A DNA stretch of 64,000 nucleotides, taken from positions 460,622-524,621 of the forward strand of contig NZ_NQVN01000002.1 in the NCBI RefSeq assembly GCF_002770725.1, written 5' to 3'. Positions 26,539-35,207 of this stretch are shown in pieces; positions within the stretch are counted from its first letter, which is position 1, and each line of letters begins with the position of its first letter. The stretch comes from Pleomorphomonas carboxyditropha (GTDB taxonomy: Bacteria; Pseudomonadota; Alphaproteobacteria; Rhizobiales; Pleomorphomonadaceae). The translations under genes were made by a program, and so were the position numbers. The notes under the pieces were generated by a model. The model was given only the letters and a program-made list of their open reading frames with translations. It made no database searches and was not told where the DNA came from.

Positions 26539-27365
26539 CCTTTGACGGCGCCGGCCAACAGGCCGCGGACGAAGGCGCGCTGCACCACCACGTAGAGCAG
26601 GATCAGCGGCAGGGCGATCAGGGTCAGGATGGCGAACAGGGCGCCGGGGTTGGCCATGTAGAGGCCCGAATACTGCATGGGCACGATGGTCAGCGTCTTG
26701 ACCTCGTCGCGGGTCAGGATGATCAGCGCCAGGAAGAACTCGTTCCAGGTGGTGATGAACTGCCAGATGCCGACGAACACCAGCGCCGGCCGGACCAGCG
26801 GCAGGGCGACGTGCCAGTAGGTCTGCCAGGCGTTGCAGCCGTCGACCCGCGCCGCTTCGAACAGTTCCTTGGGCGAATCCTCCATGAAGGCCTTGAGCAC
26901 CACCACCGCGAACGGCACGCCGAGCGCGGCGTAGGGGAAGATCAGGCCGGCATAGGTGTTCACCCAGCCGAAGGTCTTGAGCAGGATGGCGAGCGGCAGC
27001 ACCAGCGACGCCATCGGCACCATCAGCGTGGTGAGAAGCGTGGCATAGAGCGTCAGCGAGCCGCTGAGGTTCAGCACGGCGCAGGCGAAGGCGAACAGCG
27101 AGGAGAAGGCGACGACCAGCGCCACCGTCGACAGCGTGATGATCAGGCTGTTCAGGAAGAAGGTGATCAGCGGATTGTCGCGGATGACGGTGATGAAGTT
27201 GTCGAAGGTCAGCGGCCAGGCGAACAGCGTCGCGTCGAAGGCCTGACTGGGCGTCCGGAGGCCGATCGACAGCGTGTAGACTTCCGGGATCATCCAGAGG
27301 ACGAGCACCAGGAGCAGGACGACGTGGATGACCACGCGGTTGACGGCGGGGTGGTGGCGGCGCAT
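26535..27365 (-). CDS. Sugar ABC transporter permease, MalG type
   Basis: A 276-residue CUT1 permease with about six spans. The EAA loop EAARVDGCNAWQTYWHVALPLVRP is near residue 180. It begins on the last base of its partner's stop (TGATG) and ends in a 4-base overlap with the kinase gene, so translation of the channel and of the kinase is coupled. Confidence 0.92.
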   Translation of the reverse strand: MRRHHPAVNRVVIHVVLLLVLVLWMIPEVYTLSIGLRTPSQAFDATLFAWPLTFDNFITVIRDNPLITFFLNSLIITLSTVALVVAFSSLFAFACAVLNLSGSLTLYATLLTTLMVPMASLVLPLAILLKTFGWVNTYAGLIFPYAALGVPFAVVVLKAFMEDSPKELFEAARVDGCNAWQTYWHVALPLVRPALVFVGIWQFITTWNEFFLALIILTRDEVKTLTIVPMQYSGLYMANPGALFAILTLIALPLILLYVVVQRAFVRGLLAGAVKG

Positions 27366-28306
27366 CAGGCTCTCTCCTCCCGGCGCCCCGACGGGGAGAG
27401 GTTGGCGCCGAGATAGACGATCTGGATGATCGACAGGATCAGCGCCAAGAGCAGCACGATCACCGAGATGGTGGCGCCGCGGCCGGTGTCGCCGAGCACG
27501 AAGGACGTGCGGAACACATAGGTGCCGAACACCTCCGAGGCGTGGTTCGGGCCGCCGCCGGTCATCAGCTGGACGACCGGGAAGGTCTGCAGGGTGCCGA
27601 TGATGCCGAGCAGCAGCAGGGACTTGGTCACCGGCGACAGCATGGGGATGATGACGCTCCAGGCCAGCCTGAGGCCGCGCGCGCCGTCGACGCGCGCCGC
27701 GTCGAGCACTTCGGTCGGCAGGTTGGCGATGCCGGCGACGTACATCAGCATGGAGAAGCCGGTCCACTGCCAGATGTTGACGACGATCAGCGCGTAGATG
27801 GCGGTGGAGGGATCGCCGATCGGCGACGACGCCATCTCGATGCCGAAAAGCTTAAGGTATTCTTGGGCGATGCCATAGTAGGGCGCGTAAATCTGCACCC
27901 ACACCAGGCTGATGACCGACACCGAGGTCACCACCGGCAGGAAGAACATGGTGCGGAAGAAGCCGCGCCAGGCGTCGGTGTGCCGCTCGATGAAATAGGC
28001 GATCGTGCCGCCGATGATCATCTGCACGGGGATGGTGATGAGGCCCCAGACGAACATGTTGCGGACGACGACCCAGAACACCGGATCGGCCAGCACGGAC
28101 AGATAGGTATCCAATCCGACGAAGTTGTTGGCGCCGCCGCGATCCAGGCTGAAGAAGCTCTCGCCGAGCACCCAGACGATGGGATAGGCGATGAAGACGA
28201 CGAACAGCGCCACGGCCGGCAGCAGGAACAGATAGGTCCACGGCCCCGCGAAGCGACGGTGGCGCTTCGATACCAGCTCCGGCGCTCTCCCTGATATGGC
28301 TGACAT
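27365..28306 (-). CDS. Sugar ABC transporter permease, MalF type
   Basis: A 313-residue CUT1 permease starting MSAISGRAPEL, with TTGGAGAAGCC upstream of the ATG at 28306. The EAA-type loop is LDAARVDGARGLRLAWSVIIPML near residue 210. It is separated from the binding-protein gene by a 139-base gap holding a very stable hairpin. Confidence 0.92.
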   Translation of the reverse strand: MSAISGRAPELVSKRHRRFAGPWTYLFLLPAVALFVVFIAYPIVWVLGESFFSLDRGGANNFVGLDTYLSVLADPVFWVVVRNMFVWGLITIPVQMIIGGTIAYFIERHTDAWRGFFRTMFFLPVVTSVSVISLVWVQIYAPYYGIAQEYLKLFGIEMASSPIGDPSTAIYALIVVNIWQWTGFSMLMYVAGIANLPTEVLDAARVDGARGLRLAWSVIIPMLSPVTKSLLLLGIIGTLQTFPVVQLMTGGGPNHASEVFGTYVFRTSFVLGDTGRGATISVIVLLLALILSIIQIVYLGANLSPSGRREERA

Positions 28307-28369
28307 GGCTTCTCCAACAGGGCCTGATATGCCAAGCGAACAGGCCTTCCGGCCATTCGGGCGCGGTTC

Positions 28370-28437
28370 CCCGTTTCCGGGGCGCCCGCTTCGGCCGGAC
28401 ATGCGAAGTCCGGCTTCAAAGGGCGCCCCGGAACGGG
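28370..28437 (-). terminator. Long two-tier hairpin after binding-protein gene
   Basis: A perfect 11-base outer stem (28377-28387 with 28421-28431) extends with one bulged T to about 17 pairs (from 28370 and to 28437). A second 7-base stem (28394-28400 with 28408-28414) sits in its loop. It begins 8 bases after the binding-protein stop. No long T run follows, so transcript protection or partial termination is more likely than full termination. Confidence 0.7.
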
Positions 28438-28445
28438 AGGAGCGG

Positions 28446-29729
28446 TTACTTGCCGAGCGCCTTGTCGGTCGCCGCCTGGACGTTGTTCAGCGCCGCTTCC
28501 GGATCGACGCTGCCGGCGGCAACCGCCGCCAGGGCGTTGTCGAGGGCTTCGCTGATCGCCGGAATGGCGAAGCGCTGGTTCTCGGCCTTCGGCAGGTCGT
28601 CCATGAAGCGCTTGTAGAGATCCTTGACGTGATCCGACACGTCGCCCTTGGGCTCATGCCCGGCGAAGGCCGGCAGGTCGTTGAGATCGTTCAGCGCCTC
28701 TTGCAGCGCCTCGCCGTTGGTGAGCGAGGCGAGGAAGGTCCAGGCTTCGGGGTTCTTGGCGCCGTTCTTGGTCAGGCCGTAGCCGATGTCGACGCCGCCG
28801 ACCGGCGGACTGGCCGTCTTGGCGCCCGGCACCGCCGGCAGGTAGAAGAAGTCGAAGCCGTCCATGTTCTGGACATATTGCGACAGCGGCGGCGGGAACT
28901 TGCTTTCCTGCATCCACCAGGAGCCGAGCGCCATCATGCCGACCTTGCCCTGGGCGAACAGCTGGGCGCCGGTCGGATAGGCGTGGGCGCCGAGCGCACC
29001 CTTCTGGAAGATGCCGTCGTCGAACAGCGCCTTCCAGGCCTTCATCGCCGAGACGAGCTCCGGCGACGTCCACGGCGCCTCGCCGGCCTGGGCCTTGTCG
29101 GTGAGGCCGGGCGCGAACTGGCCCGCCAGCATCAGGAAGATATTCTCGTTCTGCCAGCCGTCGGCGGCGCCCTGGAACAGCGGCAGGTAGCCTTCGTCGC
29201 TGAGCTTCTTGGCGGCGGCCTTCAGTTCGTCATAGGTCTTGGGCACGGCGATGCCGAGCGTCTCGAAGATCTTGCGGTTGTACCAGACGCACAGGACCTG
29301 CGATTCCTGCGGAATGATGTAGTAGTTGGTATCGCCCGCCGGGTTTCCCATCAGCATCTGCTTGCGGTTGACGGGGAACACCTTTTCGGCCCAGTCGGCG
29401 CCCCATTCCTTGGCCGCCAGTTCGTTGACCGGCGAGAGATGGTCGCGGTACTGCTGGGTCAGCGAGCCGGGCTGCAGGCCGATCACGTCCGGCAGGCTGT
29501 CCGACGCGGCGGCGGCCTTGAGGGCGGTGATATATTCCGGCGAGTAGTTGTAGTAGGTGTAGGTCACCTTGATGCCGGGATGCGCCTTCTGGAAGGCGTC
29601 GATCGACTTCTGCATCGTGCTCTGGATGAACCAGGACCAGACCGTCACCTCCTTGTCGGCCGCGAGCGCGGCGGTCGACAGGATGCTGGCGCTCAGCAGC
29701 GTCGCACCCAATACCAGCACTTTTTTCAT
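28446..29729 (-). CDS. Extracellular sugar-binding protein (CUT1 family)
   Basis: A 427-residue binding protein with a Sec signal peptide (about residues 1-23, ending STAALAAD). The mature start is KEVTVWSWFIQSTMQKSIDAFQ. Family features include GIKVTYTYYNYSPEYITALKAA, LCVWYNRKIFETLGI near residue 150, FAQGKVGMMALGSWWMQ near residue 265, and the C-terminal repeat-like AALNNVQAATDKALGK. GGGAGGAACG lies upstream of the ATG at 29729. It recognises the operon's sugar, probably a pentose or pentulose-related compound. Confidence 0.92.
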   Translation of the reverse strand: MKKVLVLGATLLSASILSTAALAADKEVTVWSWFIQSTMQKSIDAFQKAHPGIKVTYTYYNYSPEYITALKAAAASDSLPDVIGLQPGSLTQQYRDHLSPVNELAAKEWGADWAEKVFPVNRKQMLMGNPAGDTNYYIIPQESQVLCVWYNRKIFETLGIAVPKTYDELKAAAKKLSDEGYLPLFQGAADGWQNENIFLMLAGQFAPGLTDKAQAGEAPWTSPELVSAMKAWKALFDDGIFQKGALGAHAYPTGAQLFAQGKVGMMALGSWWMQESKFPPPLSQYVQNMDGFDFFYLPAVPGAKTASPPVGGVDIGYGLTKNGAKNPEAWTFLASLTNGEALQEALNDLNDLPAFAGHEPKGDVSDHVKDLYKRFMDDLPKAENQRFAIPAISEALDNALAAVAAGSVDPEAALNNVQAATDKALGK

Positions 29730-29808
29730 GGTCTCGTTCCTCCCAAGGATGCGCGGAATTTCCGGCCGCGCGCCGATCTCTTCGTTAGGCGATGTGAACT
29801 CTCTCCTT

Positions 29809-29839
29809 CGGCGGCCGGCATTCGGGCATCCGGCCGCCG
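29809..29839 (-). terminator. Intercistronic hairpin between transketolase C subunit and binding-protein genes
   Basis: Perfect 10-base arms (29809-29818 and 29830-29839) with an 11-base loop. It lies in the 133-base gap before the binding-protein gene and may separate expression levels of the enzyme and transporter parts of the operon. Confidence 0.55.
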
Positions 29840-29862
29840 TCTTTGCGTGAACATGCGGGGTT

Positions 29863-30834
29863 TCACCCCCTGGCGGCGGCCTTGAGCCTCTCCCTGAGCG
29901 GCGCCCCGGCCAAGCCGAAGGCTTCGAGCAGGGCGTCGGGATGGCCGGACTCGCCGAAGCGGTCGGGCACGCCGATGCGCTCGATGCGATGGGAGATGCC
30001 GGCGCCGTCGAGCAAGGCCGACAGTCCGTCGGCGAGACCTCCATGAATGGAATGCTCCTCGACGACGGCGATCGACTTGCCGGCGAACTCCTCCGCCTCG
30101 GCGGCGATCTCCTCGCCGAGCGGTTTCAGCCGCGTGATGCCGAGGACGCGGATGCCGATGCCCTCCGCCTTGAGGGCGGCGGCGGCCTCGATCACCTTGG
30201 CGGCCAGCGTCGAGGTGGTGAAGACCAGGAGGTCGCCTCCCTCGGTGAGCAGGCGGCAGGCGGCGGCGCGTTCGTCGGCCGATGCCACCTTCGGCGTCAG
30301 CAGCGGCGAGGGGAAGCGCGACAGGCGGACGTAGGTCGGTCCCTCGACGTCGGCCACCTCGTTCATGACGCGCGCGAGGTCGTTGCCGTCGATCGGCGCG
30401 TAGCAGCGGATGCCTGGGATGCCCTGCATGATGGCGAGATCCTCGACCGCCTGCTGCGTCGCGCCGTCCTCGCCGAGGTTGATGCCGCCGTGGAAGCCGA
30501 AGAATTTGACGTTCAGCTTCGGATAGGCGACCGAGATGGCGATCTGGTCGCAGGCCCGCCGCGTCAGGAAGGACGCGAAGGTATTGACGAACGGGATGTA
30601 GCCGGAGATCGCGAACCCGGCGGCGGCGCCGACCATGTTCTGCTCGGCGATGCCGAAGTTGTAGTGGCGATCCGGATAGGTCTTCTTGAACTTCATCGTC
30701 CGGGTGGAGCTGGCCAGATCGGCATCCAGCATGACGATGCGGGGATCGCGGGCGCCGAGCGCCATGATGGCGTCGCCGAAGACGTCGCGCAGCGACACAT
30801 AGCCTTCGGGAACGTTGGTAGGGGTAGCAGCCAT
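29863..30834 (-). CDS. Transketolase, C-terminal subunit
   Basis: A 323-residue protein equal to the pyrimidine-binding and C-terminal domains of transketolase. Visible features are the cofactor-activating glutamate in NFGIAEQNMVGAAAGFA near residue 68, FASFLTRRACDQI near residue 90, FFGFHGGINLGEDGATQQ near residue 115, and a C-terminal domain from about residue 195 (LLVFTTSTLAAKVIEAA). It pairs with the N-terminal subunit encoded immediately upstream (TGATG overlap). Split transketolases often act in dedicated sugar pathways rather than the central pentose phosphate cycle; D-apulose 4-phosphate transketolase is one known example. Confidence 0.92.
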   Translation of the reverse strand: MAATPTNVPEGYVSLRDVFGDAIMALGARDPRIVMLDADLASSTRTMKFKKTYPDRHYNFGIAEQNMVGAAAGFAISGYIPFVNTFASFLTRRACDQIAISVAYPKLNVKFFGFHGGINLGEDGATQQAVEDLAIMQGIPGIRCYAPIDGNDLARVMNEVADVEGPTYVRLSRFPSPLLTPKVASADERAAACRLLTEGGDLLVFTTSTLAAKVIEAAAALKAEGIGIRVLGITRLKPLGEEIAAEAEEFAGKSIAVVEEHSIHGGLADGLSALLDGAGISHRIERIGVPDRFGESGHPDALLEAFGLAGAPLRERLKAAARG

Positions 30835-31670
30835 CAGCCCATCACCTCCTCGAGACCGGCCTTCAGTTGTTCGTCGCTGACCGTGTGGCTGTGCCAGTCC
30901 GCCCGATCGGCCATGAAGGAGACGCCCGCGCCCTTGGTGGTGTGGGCGATCAGGAAGCGCGGCTTGTCGCCCGGCGCGTCCGACGAGGCCCAGTCGACGG
31001 CGTCGACCACCTCGGCCATGTTCTGGCCGTCGAATTCGCGGACGGCCCAGCCGAAGGCCTCGAGCTTGGGAGCGTAGGGGCGAAGCTCCAGCACCTCCTC
31101 GATGCGGCCGTCGTTCTGGATGCCGTTGGCGTCGAGGATGGCCACCAGCCGGTCGATCCTGTTGGCGCCGGCGTAGGCGATGGCCTCCCAGATCTGGCCG
31201 GAGTTGATCTCGCCGTCGCCGAGGATGGCGTAGGAATAGAACGGTTCCTTGCGGAGCTTGAGGGCAAGCGCGATGCCGAGGCTGACCGACAGGCCCTGAC
31301 CGAGCGAGCCGGTCGACATCTCCACTTCCGGCAGGCGGGTCCGATCGGGATGGCCCTGCAGGCGGCTGCCGAGCTGGCGCAGCGTCCGGAGCTCGGCTTC
31401 GGGGATCATGCCGACTTCGGCGAAGGTGGCGTAAAGGGCAGGGGCGGCATGCCCCTTGGACAGGATGACATGATCGCGCGCGTTGCGGCCGAACCAGCCG
31501 GCGCCGGCGGCGGCCCGGTGGGAAAACAGCGCCGCCAGGATTTCCACGCACGACATGCTGCCGCCGGGGTGGCCGGAACCGGCCGCGTTGATTTGCGTCA
31601 GGATATGCGCCCTTATTCGTCGCGCGGACGCTTCAAGTTTCTCGATGTCCTTCTGGTCGGTCACGATCAT
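30834..31670 (-). CDS. Transketolase, N-terminal subunit
   Basis: A 278-residue thiamine-diphosphate-binding half of transketolase. It shows the family start HILTQINAAGSGHPGGSMSC near residue 23, the substrate loop VILSKGHAAPALY near residue 67, the cofactor motif ILGDGEINSGQIWEA followed by an NGIQND segment (about residues 148-180), and HTTKGAGVSFM near residue 245. GCAGGGAGCG precedes the ATG at 31670. Its first 13 codons lie inside the end of the RpiR gene (38-base overlap), coupling it to the regulator. Confidence 0.92.
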   Translation of the reverse strand: MIVTDQKDIEKLEASARRIRAHILTQINAAGSGHPGGSMSCVEILAALFSHRAAAGAGWFGRNARDHVILSKGHAAPALYATFAEVGMIPEAELRTLRQLGSRLQGHPDRTRLPEVEMSTGSLGQGLSVSLGIALALKLRKEPFYSYAILGDGEINSGQIWEAIAYAGANRIDRLVAILDANGIQNDGRIEEVLELRPYAPKLEAFGWAVREFDGQNMAEVVDAVDWASSDAPGDKPRFLIAHTTKGAGVSFMADRADWHSHTVSDEQLKAGLEEVMG

Positions 31671-32664
31671 CGCTCCCTGCTGGCCGGCGACGGAAATCTC
31701 CGGCTCCGATTTTTTCGCTGTTGAGCACCGCGTCGATGCGTCTGACGTTTTCGAGCAGGCCCACGTCCTTCACCGCCAGGCAGTGAAAGAGCACTTCGTT
31801 CAGCATCATCTGCAGGATGCGCGTCATCGACGCATCCGTGCCGAACAGCCCGACGCCGGGCGGCGTCAGAACCTTGAGGTCGGCGATGTCGCCGAGCGGC
31901 GACTGCGCCCTGGCCAGGATCGCCGCCACGCTGGCGCCGCGCGAACGGGCGGTTGCCGCGGCTTCCACCGTGGTGCGGGTCATGCCGGAGAAGGAGATGG
32001 CAACGGCGAGGTCGCCTTCGCCCATCAGCGCCGCCTGGGCGATCTGGGTGTGGGCATCCTGCGCCATGCTGATCCTGAGCCCCAGACGGACCAGGCGCTG
32101 GTGCATGTCGAGCGCCACCACCGCCGAAGCGCCGGCGCCGAACAACTGGATCGAGCGCGCGTCATGCATCGCCGTGACGAGGCGCGGCAGCACGTCGATC
32201 TGGGCCAGCAATTCGGCGAACTTCAGCGCCCTGACCGAGGCGTTGTTGAACACCTTGTAGGCGATCTCCACCGGCCCGTCGTCGAGCGCGATCTGCGGCG
32301 ACGGCGTGACGATCTCGTCGACCCCGGCCCGCATCGCCCGGCTCTCCCGGAGGAGAGCGTGCCTCATCTCCTTTTGTCCCGCATAGCCGAACCGGCGGGC
32401 CAGACGATCCACGGTCGCCCGCGAGGCGCCGGCCCGTTCCGCCAACGCCGCGGAGGTCAACGTGGCGAGCTCGTAGTCGGCCAGGGAGAACAGCGTCTCG
32501 ATCAGCCGCTTTTCGGCGGAGCTCAGGTCCGCCTGCGACAGCCGAGTCATCAGGGACACGGATTCCTCCGCTCCCGACGTGGCGTCGGTCATGACGCCGT
32601 CCTCCCCTTGGGCGGTCCCCGACGTTTTCGTCGTGGCGACCTTCGTTGTTTTTCTATGCTTCAT
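31633..32664 (-). CDS. MurR/RpiR-family transcriptional regulator
   Basis: A 343-residue regulator. The N-terminal helix-turn-helix domain is at about residues 38-115 (TSAALAERAGASRATVDRLA), and the SIS sugar-phosphate-sensing domain is at about residues 150-290 (SIQLFGAGASAVVALDMHQR, AVAISFSGMTRTTVEAA). The ATG at 32664 is preceded by GAGGTAAT, although an internal ATG at 32592 would give a more usual length. The basic, low-complexity C-terminal tail (after about residue 318) lies in the overlap with the transketolase start. It heads the operon and probably controls it in response to a phosphorylated sugar. Confidence 0.88.
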   Translation of the reverse strand: MKHRKTTKVATTKTSGTAQGEDGVMTDATSGAEESVSLMTRLSQADLSSAEKRLIETLFSLADYELATLTSAALAERAGASRATVDRLARRFGYAGQKEMRHALLRESRAMRAGVDEIVTPSPQIALDDGPVEIAYKVFNNASVRALKFAELLAQIDVLPRLVTAMHDARSIQLFGAGASAVVALDMHQRLVRLGLRISMAQDAHTQIAQAALMGEGDLAVAISFSGMTRTTVEAAATARSRGASVAAILARAQSPLGDIADLKVLTPPGVGLFGTDASMTRILQMMLNEVLFHCLAVKDVGLLENVRRIDAVLNSEKIGAGDFRRRPAGSDDRDRPEGHRET

Positions 32665-32964
32665 ATTACCTCACATTTTTCGATTAGCAATAGTTTTTGA
32701 GACATTTTGTCGCGCACGCAGGGCGCGTGCCGACGGATAGTATCGCGTCGGCGAAGACCTGAATGCAGGGGCTTGCGAAAGGATGGGGAATGGGTGCGCG
32801 ATGAAGGCGCAATTCAACGGCCCGGCATGGGGACCGCCAGCGAAACGTCGGCAATCGGGCACATCGGCGCGGGCCGAGGTCCGTGCGTTCGCCCGTGCCT
32901 CGGATCGTCATTCGAGGAAAACGGTCTGGCCGCGAGGCGAACGGCGCCTGCCGTTCCGGCCTGC
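32665..32964. other. 300-base spacer between beta-propeller gene and RpiR operon
   Basis: On the minus strand it first holds the terminator hairpin of the upstream operon (32939-32956) and then the promoter region of the RpiR operon. Near the RpiR start is an AT-rich stretch with an 11-base inverted repeat GACA-TTT-TGTC (32701-32711), a possible operator. No gene is recognised. Confidence 0.4.
32939..32956 (-). terminator. Hairpin at end of amino-sugar operon
   Basis: Perfect 7-base arms GAACGGC (32939-32945) and GCCGTTC (32950-32956) with a 4-base loop, 8 bases after the beta-propeller gene's stop. A T-rich patch follows further on, not immediately, so it is a weak intrinsic terminator. Confidence 0.5.
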
Positions 32965-33792
32965 CTATTTATCCCGATCGTAGCGCACGAAGGCGAAAGC
33001 GGCGGAATCCGGCGCCCAGGACGGCACGTTGATGGTGCCCTGGCCGCCGTAGAGCGGCAGCAGCACTTCCGGCTTGCCGCCCTCCGCCGGCATCAGCCGA
33101 AGCTCGACGTGCTCGTCGCGCGGGTGGCCCTTCACGCCGGGCAGATAGGCGAGATAGGCGATGTGACGCCCGTCGGGCGAGGGGTGCGGAAACCAGTTGA
33201 CCCGTTCGTCGCCGGTCATCTTCTGGAGATCGCTGCCGTCGGGACGGATGCGCCACAAATCGACGGCGCCGTTCCTCTCGCCATTGAACCAGATCCAGGC
33301 GCCGTCCGGCGAATAGTCCGGGCCGTCGCAGTGGTCGAAATCCGAGGTTATCTCCCTCTCGGCGCCGCCGCCGACCGGGATCGTGAAGACCTGGAAGGTG
33401 CCGGTCCGGTTGGCGACATAGGCGAGCGTCCCGCCGTCCGGCGACCAGCCGTGCCAATAGGACGGCACCTCGTCGGTAACGGCGGTCGGCGGCCCGCCGC
33501 CGATCGGCAGCGTGTAGATGCCGCTCGATCCCCGCTCGGTGGAATCGGAAATCGCCAGCAGCGTGCCGTCGGGCGATATGCCGTGGTCGTTGTTGCAGTT
33601 GCCGGCAAAGCCGGTGTCGATCTCGACCATGGCCGGCCGGGCAAGCTCGACCCGATGGAGCCGGCCGTCGCCGTTGATCACCAGCGCCTTGCCGTCCTTG
33701 GTCCAGTTGGGCGCCTCGACCAGCCGGTCGGTCTTGAGAACGGTCTCCACCGTCCGGCTTTCGAGGCGGAAGATTGCAACTTCGCTGCCCAT
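32965..33792 (-). CDS. TolB-like beta-propeller protein (PD40/WD40-like repeats)
   Basis: A 275-residue protein made of repeated PDG-type blades: NWTKDGKALVINGD, GISPDGTLLAISDS, GWSPDGGTLAYVAN, DYSPDGAWIWFNGE, HPSPDGRHIAYLAY and SWAPDSAAFAFVRY. About six blades account for the whole length. No signal peptide or membrane span is seen, so unlike TolB it should stay in the cytoplasm. It lacks the TolB N-terminal domain. It is the last gene of the DeoR-led operon, 133 bases after the gatZ-like gene. Such propellers may be sugar lactonases, epimerases, oligosaccharide-processing enzymes or binding scaffolds; none can be chosen from sequence. Confidence 0.8.
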   Translation of the reverse strand: MGSEVAIFRLESRTVETVLKTDRLVEAPNWTKDGKALVINGDGRLHRVELARPAMVEIDTGFAGNCNNDHGISPDGTLLAISDSTERGSSGIYTLPIGGGPPTAVTDEVPSYWHGWSPDGGTLAYVANRTGTFQVFTIPVGGGAEREITSDFDHCDGPDYSPDGAWIWFNGERNGAVDLWRIRPDGSDLQKMTGDERVNWFPHPSPDGRHIAYLAYLPGVKGHPRDEHVELRLMPAEGGKPEVLLPLYGGQGTINVPSWAPDSAAFAFVRYDRDK

Positions 33793-33925
33793 AGACGTCC
33801 CCCGAAATCACGCCGCCCCGGCGACAATATCCGTCATCGCGACGAACTGCCATTGCGCAACACGCAGGTGGCGCCGGATCCGGTGGTGTGCGGGAGCTTC
33901 CTCTTCCCGGTCCCGTTTGCCCACC

Positions 33926-35203
33926 TCAGAGGCAGGCTTTGAAATAGTCTTCGAGGACGAGGTCGACCATGGCGAGCGACAGCCCGTGGGCTGTGGGCTC
34001 GACCCGGCCGCGCCGGACGCCCTCGTAGACGCCGCGAACATACTGGCTGATCAGCGTCTCGGATATTGTGGCGGTACCGAACAGGGCGAGCAGCTCCTCG
34101 GCCGCCCTGGCGATCTCCGGCTCCGGCCAGTAGTAGCGGATGCGGTCCGAATAGCTGAAGTGGCGCTGCAGCCGCTGCTCGTCCGGCGTGCCGAAGTAAT
34201 ACTTGGCCCAGTTGTCGGGATGGGCGAGCATCACCCGCTCGAAGGTGGCCCTCAGCGTCTCCTTGCGGCGGCCGGCGTAGAGCACCTCGGCGATGTGGTC
34301 GAGGCCGTAGAGCGCCTCGCGCAAGGCGAAGGTCAGGGCAGGGCCGACCTTCAGGATGGAGAAGCCGTTGTCGACCAGCGCCTTCAGCGCCTCCGGCGTC
34401 TGGTAGTCGGTGGAATGCGCCTCGAACACGAAGCCCTTGAGGTCGGCGAGCACGGCCGACAGCGATGCCGCCTTCTCCGCATCGAAGGCGACGACGTTGT
34501 GGTTGCCGAACTCGACGCCCGGCTGCACCACGGCGCCGACCGCCCGCTCGAAGGCGTCGGTGATGCCGGCCTTGGCGAACGCCTCGCGGTGGACGGCGAT
34601 GGTCTCGCGCGCCGCCTCGGGCCTGGTGACCTCCAGTTCTTCGATCTCCTCCATGGCGCCGCCGGGGATCGGCACCTCGGTGCCGACGATGTAGATCGGC
34701 TTGACGGCGGCGTCCCTGGTCGCCGCCTCGGCGACGGCGGCCAGCGACGCCGCCCGCTCGGCGGTCAGCGCATCGGCCAGCGCCACCGGCTCGCCGGCGC
34801 AGCCCATCGAGGTATCGAGGTGCAGCTTGGTGAAGCCGGCCTTGGCGAAGGCGCCGATCATCACCCTGGCCTTGTCCATGGCCTCGGAGGCGGAGAGCTT
34901 CTTCCACGGGTTGGGGCCGAGGTGGTCGCCGCCGAGGACGACGCGATCGAACGGGAAGCCGACTTTCCTGGCGATGGTCTCGACGAAGTCGCGGAAATCG
35001 CCCGGCGTCATGCCGGTGTAGCCGCCGTCCTGGTTGACCTGGTTGCAGGTGGCTTCGATCAGCACCGGCAGGTCGAGCTTGGCGGCGTGCCGCATCGCCG
35101 CCTCGATCACCACCGGGTGGGCCGAGCAGATCGACGGAATGCCGCGCAAGCCGGAGGCGCGGAAGCGCCAGGTGGAAATGTCGCTGAGCGGATTGGGGGA
35201 CAT
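33926..35203 (-). CDS. GatZ/KbaZ-family protein (probable D-tagatose-6-phosphate 4-epimerase)
   Basis: A 425-residue TIM-barrel protein of family PF08013. Key segments are GIPSICSAHPVVIEAAM near residue 20, LIEATCNQVNQDGGYTGMTP near residue 48, VVLGGDHLGPNPWK near residue 88 and TKLHLDTSMGCAGE near residue 125. It was once thought to be only a non-catalytic partner of the GatY/KbaY aldolase, but an Agrobacterium member was shown to epimerise D-tagatose 6-phosphate to D-fructose 6-phosphate. No GatY/KbaY gene is in this operon, which favours the epimerase role. GAGGAGCTG precedes the ATG at 35203, four bases after the ATPase stop. Confidence 0.85.
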   Translation of the reverse strand: MSPNPLSDISTWRFRASGLRGIPSICSAHPVVIEAAMRHAAKLDLPVLIEATCNQVNQDGGYTGMTPGDFRDFVETIARKVGFPFDRVVLGGDHLGPNPWKKLSASEAMDKARVMIGAFAKAGFTKLHLDTSMGCAGEPVALADALTAERAASLAAVAEAATRDAAVKPIYIVGTEVPIPGGAMEEIEELEVTRPEAARETIAVHREAFAKAGITDAFERAVGAVVQPGVEFGNHNVVAFDAEKAASLSAVLADLKGFVFEAHSTDYQTPEALKALVDNGFSILKVGPALTFALREALYGLDHIAEVLYAGRRKETLRATFERVMLAHPDNWAKYYFGTPDEQRLQRHFSYSDRIRYYWPEPEIARAAEELLALFGTATISETLISQYVRGVYEGVRRGRVEPTAHGLSLAMVDLVLEDYFKACL

Positions 35204-35207
35204 GTCT

